A stretch of 64,000 nt of DNA from contig CAWFZT010000012.1 in assembly GCA_963820415.1 (NCBI GenBank), positions 124,001 through 188,000 of the forward strand. The letters are read 5' to 3'. The DNA comes from CAWFZT01 sp963820415. GTDB lineage: Bacteria; Chloroflexota; Anaerolineae; Anaerolineales; Anaerolineaceae. The notes beneath the pieces are model-generated. The model searched no databases. It was not told where the DNA came from and was given only the letters and a program-made list of their open reading frames with translations. Below are positions 18,648-28,549 of the stretch, piece by piece. The stretch's first letter is position 1, and every line of letters begins with the position of its first letter. A program made the translations under genes and the position numbers.

Positions 18648-19986
18648 TTACTTACCAAGCTCGTCGAATGTGGTCCAGAGTTCATCGAGCTTCTGCTGAC
18701 ATTCGACACTGGCATCCTTGACTGTCGTGGCGACATCCTTCTTTTCTTCGGTCATCAATCGGAAAGCTTCATAGAAGGGATCTACTGCTGTCCAGACATC
18801 AGGGTTGAAAGGCGGAGGAACGACTCTGCCCAGCAATTTGATCGCATCCTGACGAACCGGATCAGTACTAGCCCAATCCTTCGCCTGGGTCATCAAGCTG
18901 GGTGAGTTTCCGCATTGCTCGCAGTCACCATTGGCTTTCTCGAGAGACATTTCCAACGTGATGAATTTCAAGAGCAACCAGGCCTCTTCAGGATGCTTGC
19001 TTTTCGTCATGATCGCATAAGAATCCGTCCAGGCGCCAACATTACCTTTCCAGCCTGGGGTGACAACAGGCTGGCCTACCAGGCCAACATTAATCCCGGC
19101 TTTCTTGAAGTCGCGCACATCCCCATAGGTTGCGTACATCATCCCTACTTTGCCCTGTTTGAACAAATCCGCCGTAGAGGATGAACCAATCAAAGCCCCG
19201 CCAGCTTCGACAGTTAGGCCTTCATTGTATGCGGTAGTCAGATCCTGCCAGGTCCGGATCCAGTCAGCGGTAGATGCATTATCTTTACAGTTCTTCCCAT
19301 CCGGACCTAATACATACGGGTTGCTCATGTAATTATTCATGGAATTCCAATTAGGCGGGAAGTTTGCGGATCCGAACACGCGGTCTTCCAGTTTATCGGA
19401 GGGTTTGTTAATTGCTCGGGCATAGTTGAGCCAATCATCATAAGTGATCACGCTATCCGCATTGAGCTCGGGTAGTCCGGCAGCTTTGAATAGATCCTTA
19501 TTGATTGCCATGGCCCAAATGTAGGTATTCCCAGGCATAATATAGGTTTTCCCATCCAGCATACCCCACGAGGCGAAGAAGGGGTAAAAGTCACTGGTTT
19601 TAATCCCATCCCGGACCATATAATCATCCAGGGTCAAGACATGCCCGGCTTTCCACAGCTTGTACATATAGGATTGCAGGGCAACATCGGGTACGTCCCC
19701 AGCCGCAATGGCAGTATCGACTTTAGTGGAATAGTCTGATTCCGGAATTCCCAGGTGTTCCAGCTTAATATTCGGATACTTAGCCTCGAACTCAGGAATC
19801 AATAACGAATTGACCCAAGCAAATTCGGCTCCGCCGAAATCCCAAAGCCGGAGGGTGATTTTTTTCTGCAGGTGCCACAGTAGACACAGGCGCTGCTGTC
19901 TCCTGTGGGGCCGCTTTAGGAGCACAGCTAGCCAGTAGCATTGACGCGATGACCAGGAAAACGAGAATACACCTTGTGAGTTTCAT
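18648..19986 (-). CDS. extracellular sugar-binding lipoprotein, operon 2, with a frameshift in an A7 run
   Basis: The body (from about 19860 down to 18648) is a family 1 solute-binding protein: ITLRLWDFGGAEFAWVNSLL, then GDVPDVALQSYMYKLW. Its signal peptide and lipobox (MKLTRCILVFLVIASM, LLASC) with the linker TAAPVSTVAPAEK lie in another frame starting at 19986. The two frames meet at a run of seven A on the coding strand (19859-19865); six A would give an uninterrupted protein. So either the extra base is a sequencing error, or slippage at the run would be needed to make full-length protein. An internal start would give an unexported protein. Confidence 0.85.
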
Positions 19987-20109
19987 TTTTTCTCCTCATA
20001 ATTTTCGAATAAATTGGTTCATTTTTATTTTACAATCCCTCCTTACTTAATTTAATCCTGAGAAGCACCTCCTTTCGCTCACCGGGTGATTAAGTTGATT
20101 TCCGAACCA

Positions 20110-20405
20110 CTAATGAATAAGACATTTCGACGGCTTGCATTTCATTGGGGATATTGGCAAATATGCGATCGAAATAAATTGTGTGGCTTGCCTACGGGTG
20201 CTTCCGGCCTGCTGCCATGAATAGGGCGTAGCTATGTCTGGCAAGATGGTCTTCATTGAGGATGATGGCGTAGTTGTTTAATCGCATCTAGAACCCGGGT
20301 TCTAGTCTCAGATGCGACCGGGCGGGGACTCACATTAACGTAAGAAACCGTAGCGGTTGAGACTACAGCAATTTTAGCCACGCCATTACGGGAATATGGT
20401 TTCAT
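20110..20405 (-). pseudogene. decayed LacI-family regulator
   Basis: From the ATG at 20405 the reading runs MKPYSRNGVAKIAVVSTATV, then SETRTRVLDAIKQLRHHPQ and a stop near 20250. This matches the DNA-binding domain of the intact regulator at 12059-13081 (NDVAKLAGVSAATVSYV, TRTRVLDAIKELRYRP). After a deletion the match resumes as NEDHLARHSYALFMAAG, corresponding to NEIENHLARHGYGLILASS in the intact gene. The sensing domain is largely missing. Upstream is the palindrome TCTACACGTGTAGA, like those before the intact gene. It sits just before the operon 2 binding protein, so it was probably the local regulator, and the surviving LacI may now control both operons. Confidence 0.8.
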
Positions 20406-20434
20406 TTTTATTAGGATATGGGATTTTTACTTTA

Positions 20435-20448
20435 TCTACACGTGTAGA
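20435..20448. promoter_or_regulatory. LacI-type operator next to the decayed regulator
   Basis: A perfect 14-bp palindrome TCTACACGTGTAGA, identical in its core to the three sites at 13115-13150. It lies 30 bases upstream of the decayed lacI start and upstream of operon 2. Retention of the site after loss of the regulator fits continued use by the intact homologue. Confidence 0.65.
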
Positions 20449-20502
20449 TTAATTATAGGGATTTACGATGGATTTGTCAATCACGAATTTAGGGTGTGGC
20501 TG

Positions 20503-21417
20503 TTACCTCTGCAGTGGGTGAAAACAGTACTGTTTTAAAAATTCCTCCACTTGAACAAATAATCCAGATATAACCGGATCCTCTTTTGCATCTATCCCAC
20601 CATCGAACCCATGTCCTTTCCCTTTGAGGATCAGTAATTTATGGTCAACCTGATGTTGCTCTACGACTGAGTCCATCTCCAATGACTGTTCATAAGGAAC
20701 ATCCGTATCCTGATCACCATGAATACACAGGGTAGGCGGATAACTGGCCGTCACATTCTGTATGGGGCAAAACCTGGAAAACCAGCCAGGATCTTTCTGC
20801 AGGTCATGCCCAGCAACCTCTTGTGGCCATAGACCATTCTGCCGGCAATAAAGGTAAAAAGGGGAGCGTTTTCCCCAATCACCTTCTGTAATGGGCGATA
20901 GTCCGACCGATTTATAGGCCCTGTTCATTTCTATCATCCCTTTTTTACAGTACCAGGGATCCGGTTGGCTGTACCATGGCCCAATAATATCCCCATACCC
21001 ATAAAAAGAAACGATCGCTTTTACCGGTGGGTTTACCACAAATCCTGCCATGAGCGCAAGATATCCCCCTGCGGAATGTCCAATGACCGCTAGCTGGTCA
21101 GGTTCGATGGCAAATAAATCAGGTCCCTTCTCACGCGCCCATTGAAAGGCATCTTTCAGGTCTTCGATTATCAGGGGAAGCTTTGTTTCGGGAGCCAGGC
21201 GATAATCGATGGAAATAACGGTAAAACCGGCATCTAAATATTTTTTTAATTGGTAAGGAGCAATCGTCGAACGGCTACCACAGATCAGAGCGCCTCCATG
21301 GATCCATAGAATCGCAGGCTGTTTTTTGGGACTGCCAACCTGATACACATCTGCCTGGATACTACAATTTCCCACAATCTTATAAGTATAGCTTTGCCTA
21401 TTCCATTCAAATGCCAT
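20503..21417 (-). CDS. alpha/beta hydrolase (esterase/lipase, BD-FAE-like)
   Basis: About 304 residues, cytoplasmic. The oxyanion-hole motif is HGGALICGS, the nucleophile elbow GHSAGGY, the acid is likely the Asp in HGDQDTDVPYEQ and the base the His in GKGHGFDGG. These are the marks of the acetyl-esterase / alpha-beta hydrolase fold 3 group. I start at MAFEWNRQSYTY (21417); the frame is open further upstream but overlaps the neighbouring gene. It may deacetylate plant polysaccharide fragments brought in by the sugar importers. Substrate unknown. Confidence 0.8.
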   Translation of the reverse strand: MAFEWNRQSYTYKIVGNCSIQADVYQVGSPKKQPAILWIHGGALICGSRSTIAPYQLKKYLDAGFTVISIDYRLAPETKLPLIIEDLKDAFQWAREKGPDLFAIEPDQLAVIGHSAGGYLALMAGFVVNPPVKAIVSFYGYGDIIGPWYSQPDPWYCKKGMIEMNRAYKSVGLSPITEGDWGKRSPFYLYCRQNGLWPQEVAGHDLQKDPGWFSRFCPIQNVTASYPPTLCIHGDQDTDVPYEQSLEMDSVVEQHQVDHKLLILKGKGHGFDGGIDAKEDPVISGLFVQVEEFLKQYCFHPLQR

Positions 21418-21454
21418 ATTACGATCCTGGATTAATTTTATGGATATCTTGATC

Positions 21455-21856
21455 CTAATCCATCTGCTTCGATTGTTCCTTTGAATCTTTAGCGCTTTGA
21501 TATTCACGCCAGCCACGGTAATGCGTAATTTCTTTATTGTCTGCCAGGATATAAGGTTCTGCTAATATCCCTATAACTGAGTGACCGTTGTCTAGAAGGA
21601 TCCGACCAATAACAAGGCCAGCAGGTTCTTTCTCAAGCACTTCGATTATTTTTTCAGGGTTGATCTCCCATAATTCTAGTGAAATCGATGCTCCGCCTTG
21701 TTCGTCGCGCAACATTGCTGGATGTTTATCGCCCACGTTCCATAATCGATAGAATGGAGCTGTATGGGCATCACACACAAATTTTGCGCCAGCCTCGATC
21801 AAGACATTGTTGGTTGATTGGCCCTTCATGAGGGTGCCATTGACCGCGATTAGCAT
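21455..21856 (-). CDS. gamma-glutamylcyclotransferase-like / allophanate hydrolase C-terminal-type protein
   Basis: A 133-residue protein starting MLIAVNGTLMKGQSTNNVL, with FVCDAHTAPFYRLWNVGDKHPAMLR and EKEPAGLVIGRILLDNG. This pattern is that of stand-alone proteins related to the C-terminal domain of allophanate hydrolase and to gamma-glutamylcyclotransferase-like folds. The activity of the stand-alone versions is not settled. It is upstream of the esterase on the same strand and may share its transcript. Confidence 0.6.
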   Translation of the reverse strand: MLIAVNGTLMKGQSTNNVLIEAGAKFVCDAHTAPFYRLWNVGDKHPAMLRDEQGGASISLELWEINPEKIIEVLEKEPAGLVIGRILLDNGHSVIGILAEPYILADNKEITHYRGWREYQSAKDSKEQSKQMD

Positions 21857-21949
21857 AAGATCCTTTTGATTGGTATCAGGAGCCAGAAAAAAGTACGTTT
21901 TAGTCCATTATAGGCGAGAATAAAAGCAAAGTCCACCGACTATCGCAGT

Positions 21950-23174
21950 CCCCTGGGCCTTTGCCACCAGCCCGGCGAGCCAGCCTGCGATTCATACCAC
22001 CATTACATGGAAGACATCGCTTTGATGCGTGCAATGAATAATAACGCCTACCGGTTTTCGGTAGCCTGGCCGAGGGTGATCCCGGATGGCGATGGTAAAA
22101 TCAATCCCCGCGGGTTAAATTATTATGACCGGGTGGTCGATGCACTATTGGAAGCCGGCATCATGCCTTTCATTACACTCTATCACTGGGACCTCCCGCA
22201 GGCGCTTCACGATAAAGGGGGATGGGCAACCCGGGCAACGGTGGATGCCTATGTACGCTATGTGGAAGCGACGGTCAAGCGCATGGGCGACCGGGTGAAA
22301 CAAGGGATGACACATAATGAACCCTGGTGTGTATCCATCTTAAGCCATCAAATTGGTGAACATGCACCTGGATTGCGGGACTAAAAAGTGGCTTTGTAGG
22401 TAGCGCATAACCTGCTGGTCTCCCATGGATTGGCCATGCCGGTTATCCGGCAGCGATGCCCTTCGGCCCAGGTGGGGATTATACTCAATTTCACACCCGC
22501 TTACCCGGCGACCGACAGCTCTGCCGACCAATCCTTAACCCGTGGCGAACATACCCGTTTCAACTTGTGGTTCCTTGATCCCATCGCCGGGCGTGGTTAC
22601 CCTCAAAATGCCTGGGATAGTTACGGTAACGATGTAACCAAAGTTGAACCAGAAGATATGAAAATTATTTCTGCTTCACTCGATTTTCTGGGCGTAAATT
22701 ATTATTCACGGCAAGTATGTCATGATCCGGCGGGTGGCGAGGGAGGCCGGGTTTTGAATGAGCGCAGCAAAGTTTAACGTGAGCGATCGGGATTGGGAGA
22801 TTTACCCCCAGGCGATGTACGATCTGCTGATATGGCTTGGAATGGGATATAACTTCCCAAACATTTATCTGACCGAGAACGGAGCTTCTTATCGTGATGT
22901 GCTCTCGCCGGATGGTGAGGTGCACGATCCTAAGCGTACAGATTTTCTGTACCAGCATCTGACGACATTATTGAAAGTTATTGAAGCTGGCGTTCCGGTG
23001 CGGGGTTATTTCTGCTGGTCCTTAATGGATAATTTCGAATGGGCATTTGGCACCAGCAGTCGCTTTGGCCTGACTTTCACCGATTTTACCACGCAGAAAC
23101 GCATCCTTAAGGACAGTGGAAAGTGGTTCGGTAAGGTTGCCCGTGCTAACCGGATTGTGGAACTCGAAAAATAA
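21950..23174 (+). pseudogene. decayed GH1 beta-glucosidase
   Basis: Fragments of one family 1 glycosidase are readable in order: PGEPACDSYHHYMEDIALM then AYRFSVAWPRVIPDG, the acid/base motif THNEPWC, and later the nucleophile motif YLTENGASYRD with YFCWSLMDNFEWAFG. The first 50-60 residues expected for GH1 are not recognisable. Two in-frame stops interrupt the middle (22382-22397 region), and a frameshift near 22760 separates the last third. With at least three separate lesions this is true decay and not a single sequencing error. It is on the opposite strand to its neighbours. Confidence 0.88.
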
Positions 23175-23228
23175 AATTGACCCTTCCCTTTACATACAAT
23201 TTTGAAGGGCAACTATACAATCGTCATC

Positions 23229-23771
23229 TCAGACCGTCTCTAGCGGCAGGTGTGGCTCCGGCGGCAGCTCGACCATAATAGGGTCGCCAGCTTTTACCTC
23301 GCCGTTGACCAGGACGATACTCATGACGCCCGCCTTACGGATAAGATTACCGTATGTGTCCTGATCCAGCACTGCCGCTTTAAGCCCCGCCTGGAGGTTG
23401 TCCAGTTGGGAGCAGGGATCGCGCAGACCGGTCACCTCGACTACGGCTGTGTCGCCCAAATGCAGCCGCGCGCCGGTAGGCAGACCGAGTAGATCGAGGC
23501 CGCGCGTGGTGATATTTTCGCCCATCTGTCCAGGCGATATAGTGAAACCGGCAGTCTGCAGCTCATCGAGCAGCTCGGCGTGGATCAAATGCACCTGCCG
23601 CAGGTTGGGCTGGCTGGGGTCCTGAGCAACTAGCCAGCGATGCTTGACCGTCGTTCCCAGGTGCGCGTCGCCCTCGACACCCAGCCCGGCCAGGAGCCGG
23701 ACGCTAGCCTGATTTGGCTTACTAAACGTATAGGTGGCGCTGCGGCTTACTGTTGTGACTATTCCGACCAT
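23229..23771 (-). CDS. MOSC-domain protein
   Basis: A 180-residue MOSC domain, the fold of the molybdenum cofactor sulfurase C-terminus and of YiiM-like proteins. Visible marks are GVEGDAHLG, the segment QVHLIHAELLDEL, GQMGENITTRGLDLL, the conserved cysteine in GLRDPCSQLD, and VMSIVLVNGEVKAGD. Such proteins bind molybdenum cofactor or transfer sulfur with the cysteine. A molybdopterin oxidoreductase operon lies about 10 kb away. AAAGGA precedes the ATG. Confidence 0.85.
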   Translation of the reverse strand: MVGIVTTVSRSATYTFSKPNQASVRLLAGLGVEGDAHLGTTVKHRWLVAQDPSQPNLRQVHLIHAELLDELQTAGFTISPGQMGENITTRGLDLLGLPTGARLHLGDTAVVEVTGLRDPCSQLDNLQAGLKAAVLDQDTYGNLIRKAGVMSIVLVNGEVKAGDPIMVELPPEPHLPLETV

Positions 23772-24171
23772 CGGATTGCATTCCTTTCTATGTACGGTTG
23801 AATTTCACCAGGGGTAAGCTGATTATACCAACCCTCTGCGACGATTTGAAAACAGCCTTTTTTTCACCTATCATGACGGTCCGCAGATGATAACCCACCG
23901 AGACCAAGATTATTTGCTAAAGATGCGGAATAACTGGCGGTTCATCTTCTGGCACCAATCGCCCTTCACTCTTTGTATTCAACGCGATTACGATCTTATG
24001 TACGAACGAAAAACTCGGAACTTTCGTGCCAATTTCCGGCGTGCAATGGGTTGTTGACGTGTCCCGACTATTTCGGTTAGTTGAGGCTGGGTGAGCCCCT
24101 TTTAAATAAATGAACCAACCCATTTGAGAACCGCTTTTATTTGATAAAATGGGTATAATAAATGAACAATC
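23772..24171. other. intergenic stretch with a short relic repeat
   Basis: No gene is convincing here. A 57-base segment at 23902-23958 is about 80 percent identical to 56491-56547. It looks like the tail ends of two convergent genes (one ending RLVPEDE on the minus strand). A TATAAT lies at 24154-24159 in front of the flavoprotein gene, a plausible -10 element, but its -35 is not clear. Confidence 0.4.
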
Positions 24172-25449
24172 ATGCAACTTATTAATGGTAGTCGGATTGT
24201 GATCGTTGGCGGCGGTCCGGCAGGCAGTTTTACTGCCTTGCATCTGTTGAATCTGTCAGCCGAAGCGCACCTGGACCTGGATGTCATTGTCATTGAGGCG
24301 CGTGACTTCAATCGGCCTGGACTGGGTAGCTGTAACAAATGCGCAGGGATTCTATCTTCCACTCTCGTCCAGAATATGGAACGGCTCGGCTTGACCTTAC
24401 CAGATGAGGTAATCCAATCAGTTATCGATACGTATATTCTACATATAGGTAATATCCAACTACCCCTTCAGGCGGTTAATGCTTCACGGCGGATATTCAG
24501 CGTGTACCGGGGGAGAGGGCCTCGCTTGGCCAGCCGGCCCCTGCCGCCTTCCTTCGATGGGTGGTTATTACACCAGGCCGAAGAACGCGGTGCCAGCATA
24601 AAAAGAATGCGTGTCCAGCAAATCCGGCGTGGTTCACGGCCAACCGTGGTCACCGCCCAGGAAGAATTTGAGGCGGATCTTGTTGTAATGGCCAGTGGAG
24701 TGAACACCCGCCCGATGCTGGATACGGCCTGGGGTTACCGGCCCCCGCGCACTGAGATCATGGCCCAGGATGAAATTCTTCTCCCTGGCGGGATGTTGGA
24801 AAAAAGTGTGCACGTTTTCTTCGAGAATCCTACCGGTTTGGTCTTTGGGGCTTTGATTCCCAAGGGTCGTTACGCCAACCTTTCATTATTGGGGCATGGG
24901 TTGCCGGCGGATGCTATCAACCAATTTCTGGATGCGCACGGGCTGAAAGCTCTCATCCCAGACGGCATCCATCTCTTATGCGGATGCAACCCGCGCGTGA
25001 CGGTCTCGCTGGCCAGGGGCTTTTTTGCTGACCGACTGGTGGTGGTGGGGGATGCGGCGGTCACCAAATTGTACAAGGACGGGATCGGGTCGGCCTTCAT
25101 CACCGCAGAAGCTGCCGCAAGAACGGCCATCCAGCGCGGCATCTCTCGCCAAGATTTTTCGGCTGGCTACCAATCCGTCTGCCTTCGCATTGCGGCAGAT
25201 AATACTTACGGGCGGCTGCTTTTTCGTCTTTGGTCGCTCACATTGCATACACCCTTACTCAGGAAGGCTTGGATACAGTTAATTATGGATGAAGTCAACC
25301 AGTTAGTCGATAACCCCATGCTTACCCGCGTTCTGTGGGGTGTGTTTACTGGGGATGAATCGTACCGCCTATTATTCTGGTTGTCGCTCAGCCTGCCAGC
25401 CTTGCGGAATTTAGTTCAGGCAGCCTTGCGCAACAGGGGAAAACAATGA
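24172..25449 (+). CDS. geranylgeranyl reductase-family FAD oxidoreductase, first copy
   Basis: A 425-residue flavoprotein. The N-terminal dinucleotide-binding motif is IVIVGGGPAGSFTALHL, followed by GSCNKCAGILS with a Cys pair in the position seen in geranylgeranyl reductases. The FAD-binding GDAAVTKLYKDGIGSAF motif is near residue 285. These enzymes reduce prenyl double bonds in chlorophyll, quinone or lipid side chains. Its last four bases overlap the next gene (ATGA), so the pair is translationally coupled. No good ribosome site precedes the start. The substrate is unknown; a quinone or membrane-lipid role is possible. Confidence 0.82.
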   Translation: MQLINGSRIVIVGGGPAGSFTALHLLNLSAEAHLDLDVIVIEARDFNRPGLGSCNKCAGILSSTLVQNMERLGLTLPDEVIQSVIDTYILHIGNIQLPLQAVNASRRIFSVYRGRGPRLASRPLPPSFDGWLLHQAEERGASIKRMRVQQIRRGSRPTVVTAQEEFEADLVVMASGVNTRPMLDTAWGYRPPRTEIMAQDEILLPGGMLEKSVHVFFENPTGLVFGALIPKGRYANLSLLGHGLPADAINQFLDAHGLKALIPDGIHLLCGCNPRVTVSLARGFFADRLVVVGDAAVTKLYKDGIGSAFITAEAAARTAIQRGISRQDFSAGYQSVCLRIAADNTYGRLLFRLWSLTLHTPLLRKAWIQLIMDEVNQLVDNPMLTRVLWGVFTGDESYRLLFWLSLSLPALRNLVQAALRNRGKQ

Positions 25450-26720
25450 CGCCAGGCAGCATTGATCTTGGACCGCTACCCGATGGGGGAACGGCTGTCG
25501 TGATTGGCGGCGGACCGGGTGGCACCGCCGCCGCTATCTCACTCAAACAGGAGGCGCAAATCCTGGGCCGCAACATTCACGTGGTCGTGGTGGAAGGCAA
25601 GCAGTTCAGCGGTGAACAGCATCATAATCAGTGCGCCGGGGTGCTTTCTCCTCCCATCGCTGATATTCTTGAGCATGGGTTGGGGATTCCATTTCCCCAC
25701 CATCTTAGTCAGCGCACCATCACGGGTTACATCCTGCATACTGCTCAGCGCCAGATTGTCCTGGATGGTGAGGCGGAACCATCTTCGGCCCTGCGCCGCG
25801 TCCAGTTCGACGCATATATGTTAGGAGCCGCCTGCGAACGCGGGGTCGAGATAACCCAGGCGCGCGTCACTGATCTTGAATTTCACCCTGACCGGGTGGT
25901 GGTCTATACCGAGAGTTCTCAATTGACCACGGATGTGGTGGTAGGCGCCTTTGGGCTAGATGAGGGCACCGCCTCCCTTTTTCACCGGGCGGTGGGTTAC
26001 CGGGCTCCCCCCTGGTTAAGTTCGGTGGTCACCAAATACCATCCCGGTGATGCGTACATGGCCAAATTTGGGAACCGCATTCATGCCTTTTTACCTGCCA
26101 CACCCAGGATCGAATTCGGGGCAGTTACACCAAAGGGCAATCACCTGACCATTAATATAGCAGGTAAGGCAGCCGATACTAACCTGATGGATGCTTTCCT
26201 GTCTTTTCCGGAAGTAAGAAGTGTACTGCCTGATTTAGAGAAGGCTGATCATTCTCATCATGATGACTTGTGTTATTTTAAGGGCAGGTTTCCCTGTGGA
26301 TTGGCGCATAAATTTACCGGGGATCGCTTTGTGATGGTGGGTGATGCAGCCGGATTGGTACGCGCTTTTAAGGGGAAAGGGGTTACTTCAGCTATCCAGA
26401 CAGGTATTCGCGCCGCACAAGTTATTCTTAGAGTGGGGATTTCTAACGACGCTTTTCGAGCTTATCATTCTGCCAACCAGGATATTCTCGAAGACTTACC
26501 TTATGGGCGCTTCATGCAAATCCTGACAATCGCGGCTTCTCGTTTTGGCTTGATGGATTTCGCTCTTGAAGCAGCCGAAACCGACCCCAACCTACGTCTG
26601 GCCCTCTTCAATGCCGTATCAGGAAATAGCCCTTACAAGCCAATTGTCCGGTCCAGCTTATCCCCACAGGCGCTTCTGGCGTTTGCCAGAGCGCTGACAC
26701 GAACCCATACACCACAGTAG
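25446..26720 (+). CDS. geranylgeranyl reductase-family FAD oxidoreductase, second copy
   Basis: A 424-residue paralogue of the preceding gene. It has TAVVIGGGPGGTAAAISLKQ, the NQCAGVLSPP motif and VMVGDAAGLVRAFKGKGVTSA. Sequence order and spacing match copy one, but the two have diverged strongly. A coupled pair of different members suggests a heteromeric enzyme or two steps on one substrate. The C-terminal 60 residues are more variable. Confidence 0.82.
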   Translation: MTPGSIDLGPLPDGGTAVVIGGGPGGTAAAISLKQEAQILGRNIHVVVVEGKQFSGEQHHNQCAGVLSPPIADILEHGLGIPFPHHLSQRTITGYILHTAQRQIVLDGEAEPSSALRRVQFDAYMLGAACERGVEITQARVTDLEFHPDRVVVYTESSQLTTDVVVGAFGLDEGTASLFHRAVGYRAPPWLSSVVTKYHPGDAYMAKFGNRIHAFLPATPRIEFGAVTPKGNHLTINIAGKAADTNLMDAFLSFPEVRSVLPDLEKADHSHHDDLCYFKGRFPCGLAHKFTGDRFVMVGDAAGLVRAFKGKGVTSAIQTGIRAAQVILRVGISNDAFRAYHSANQDILEDLPYGRFMQILTIAASRFGLMDFALEAAETDPNLRLALFNAVSGNSPYKPIVRSSLSPQALLAFARALTRTHTPQ

Positions 26721-26874
26721 TCGCATCCCTAATTTCATATCCCCAAAGATCGGGTGAACCACGCCATGCTGGTTGATCGTCGGACAAGCGCGGTTTGTGC
26801 CGTGGTCAGTGGCAAAGCCGCACCCCACACCAGGGAATCCGCCTCCGTTTCGGGAAAGGGGCGGGGACGGGCGT

Positions 26875-27586
26875 TTAGTGAGAAGGGGCAGGAGCAGTCT
26901 GGGGGGCTGGGGCGGTGGTGGTTTGCAGAAAGCCGATATACATCAGCACGACGCCGACCAGCTCAGTTAAATAGAGCATATCTACCAGGCCGATCCTGAT
27001 GAACGAGCCGCCCATGGCAGGGGCCAGCGCGCCGGCGGCGATCAGGATGTTGCCGATCATGCGGTTGAACAACACGCGCTTGCGCCAGAAGAGAAAGGCC
27101 GAGTAAATCGCCCCGCCGAACAAGGTCAGTGTCCCGTAGATGTTGAGGATAATGGTCAGGATGATGATTCCTCCGCTGCAGAGTCAGGATGGCCTGGTAC
27201 TGGGATGAGATCGGCTGGGCGACCCGGTAGGTGGTCGCGGCAGGCGTCAGCGGGGCGAGCAGGATCAGGGCTGCGGCCAGCACGCTAACAGCGGCCAGCA
27301 CTCCGGTCAGGATCCCGGCGACCCTGCCTCGGCGGACGAGCAGGTGCAGGGTGCCCTGTCCTAGCCAGGCGGCGGTCAGCATGGCACCGCACAGGTACCA
27401 CAGCTTCAGTACCAGGCCACTGAAGGTCAGGCCAAGGATGACCTCGCTCAGGGTGCCAAGGCCATACCAGACCAGACCGATGGTCCAGATCAACAGGTGA
27501 GTTCCGTGCCGCACCAGGTAGCGGCGGAAGACGGCGATGGCGAAGGCGAACGTTACCAGGGTGGAAAGGAAGGGAATGTAGTGCAT
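26875..27586 (-). CDS. seven-span integral membrane protein of unknown function, frameshifted
   Basis: From the ATG at 27586 four hydrophobic spans are read (YIPFLSTLVTFAFAIAVF, then HLLIWTIGLVWYGLG, LKLWYLCGAMLTAAWLG and a Leu/Ala-rich span). The frame then turns into a basic, non-hydrophobic tail near 27170. The missing continuation lies in another frame: IIILTIILNIYGTLTLFGG and two more spans, ending at 26875. Joining the frames around 27165-27180 gives a coherent protein of about 235 residues. I do not recognise the family. It is followed upstream by other small membrane proteins. Confidence 0.6.
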
Positions 27587-27613
27587 AGTACCTCTAAAAT
27601 ACCGATTAAGGGA

Positions 27614-27750
27614 TTAGAAGCTGAGCTTGATGCCCAGTAGGGATATGCCGACGATGGTCAGGGTGGCGATCAGGCCGAAAACGACAATAATCCAAAGTGG
27701 AAAACGCCCGGCCGGTCTGTAACTAGAAGTGGCGATCCGATTAGAGTTTC
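27614..27750 (-). pseudogene. possible remnant of a small one-span membrane protein
   Basis: On the minus strand a frame ending at 27614 reads SSYRPAGRFPLWIIVVFG and then LIATLTIVGISLLGIKLSF, a single membrane span with a basic start. No ATG, GTG or TTG precedes it in frame, so it may have lost its start. It lies in the gap between two membrane-protein genes. Low certainty. Confidence 0.3.
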
Positions 27751-28262
27751 CCGACCTCCCGCGCTATCGTCATGCCGAGCACGGCGATTACCATCAGTAC
27801 CGCTTCCCAACGTGAACCAATTGAAATTCTTTCCTGCAGAACGTGCATCTCTTCCATTTGGGAAGGCGTAGGTGATCCGCCCGAGGCTTGAATCTCTTTT
27901 TGTAGCGCTGCCATCCGCGCACTTGCCGGCATCTGAACGGTCAATCCCAAGAGAAAGGCAAGAATTCCCGCTACGCTCCCAATCGTTATAGTATCCCCAG
28001 ACAGTGTGGAAATCCAATTGATCTGAAAGCCACCAGAGTCGTTCAAGTACAACAAGAAGCCGGCAGCTACGGTCAAAATACTCGAGAAGGCCATCACCAT
28101 TGGAAACTGCGTGAGTGTCAATCGTCCCATGACCGTGCCACCTGCTGGACCAGCGGCTTTGATGGTTGGCTCAAAGAAGATGACGAAGAAGAATGCAGTT
28201 CCTACCCAGAAGGTTCCGGAAAAGACATGGATTGTCCGCAGGATGATCATATAAATGTCCAT
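27741..28262 (-). CDS. four-span integral membrane protein
   Basis: A 173-residue membrane protein beginning MDIYMIILRTIHVFSGTFWVGTAF. The conserved-looking His in the first span (RTIHVFSGTFW) and the WVG turn recall small CopD/DUF2269-like membrane proteins, some of which bind heme. Later spans are MVMAFSSILTVAAGFLLYL, SVAGILAFLLGLTV and AVLMVIAVLGMTIA, with a polar loop of about 35 residues before the last. Function unknown. Confidence 0.65.
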   Translation of the reverse strand: MDIYMIILRTIHVFSGTFWVGTAFFFVIFFEPTIKAAGPAGGTVMGRLTLTQFPMVMAFSSILTVAAGFLLYLNDSGGFQINWISTLSGDTITIGSVAGILAFLLGLTVQMPASARMAALQKEIQASGGSPTPSQMEEMHVLQERISIGSRWEAVLMVIAVLGMTIAREVGKL

Positions 28263-28549
28263 CGTTTTACGCCTTTGGTTAGTTTATTTTTAGCTACCTG
28301 ACAGTTTAGCAAAAGAAAGATGATCGGCGTTGGAACTCCGTTAAAATCGGTTTTGGCCAACCATTTTACATAACGGTGAAACCCAATGACGATCACCAAA
28401 CTCAATCATACCTGGATTGACAAGATTACGCACAACTGCTTCCGAACGAACGGGTTCACGAGTACGAAACCTGGCATGGCGTGGATGCATGCAGTGTTAG
28501 GTGATGTAGCGGAGTGGAACGGACATTGTAGTGCGGATTGCTGGAAGCA

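Noticed and set aside
23917..24243. Minus-strand 108-residue gene
   Set aside because: It overlaps the start of the flavoprotein gene, has no family features and only its tail is shared with the relic at 56.5 kb.
28263..28549. Possible small gene between membrane-protein genes
   Set aside because: No frame has a start with ribosome site or protein-like composition.
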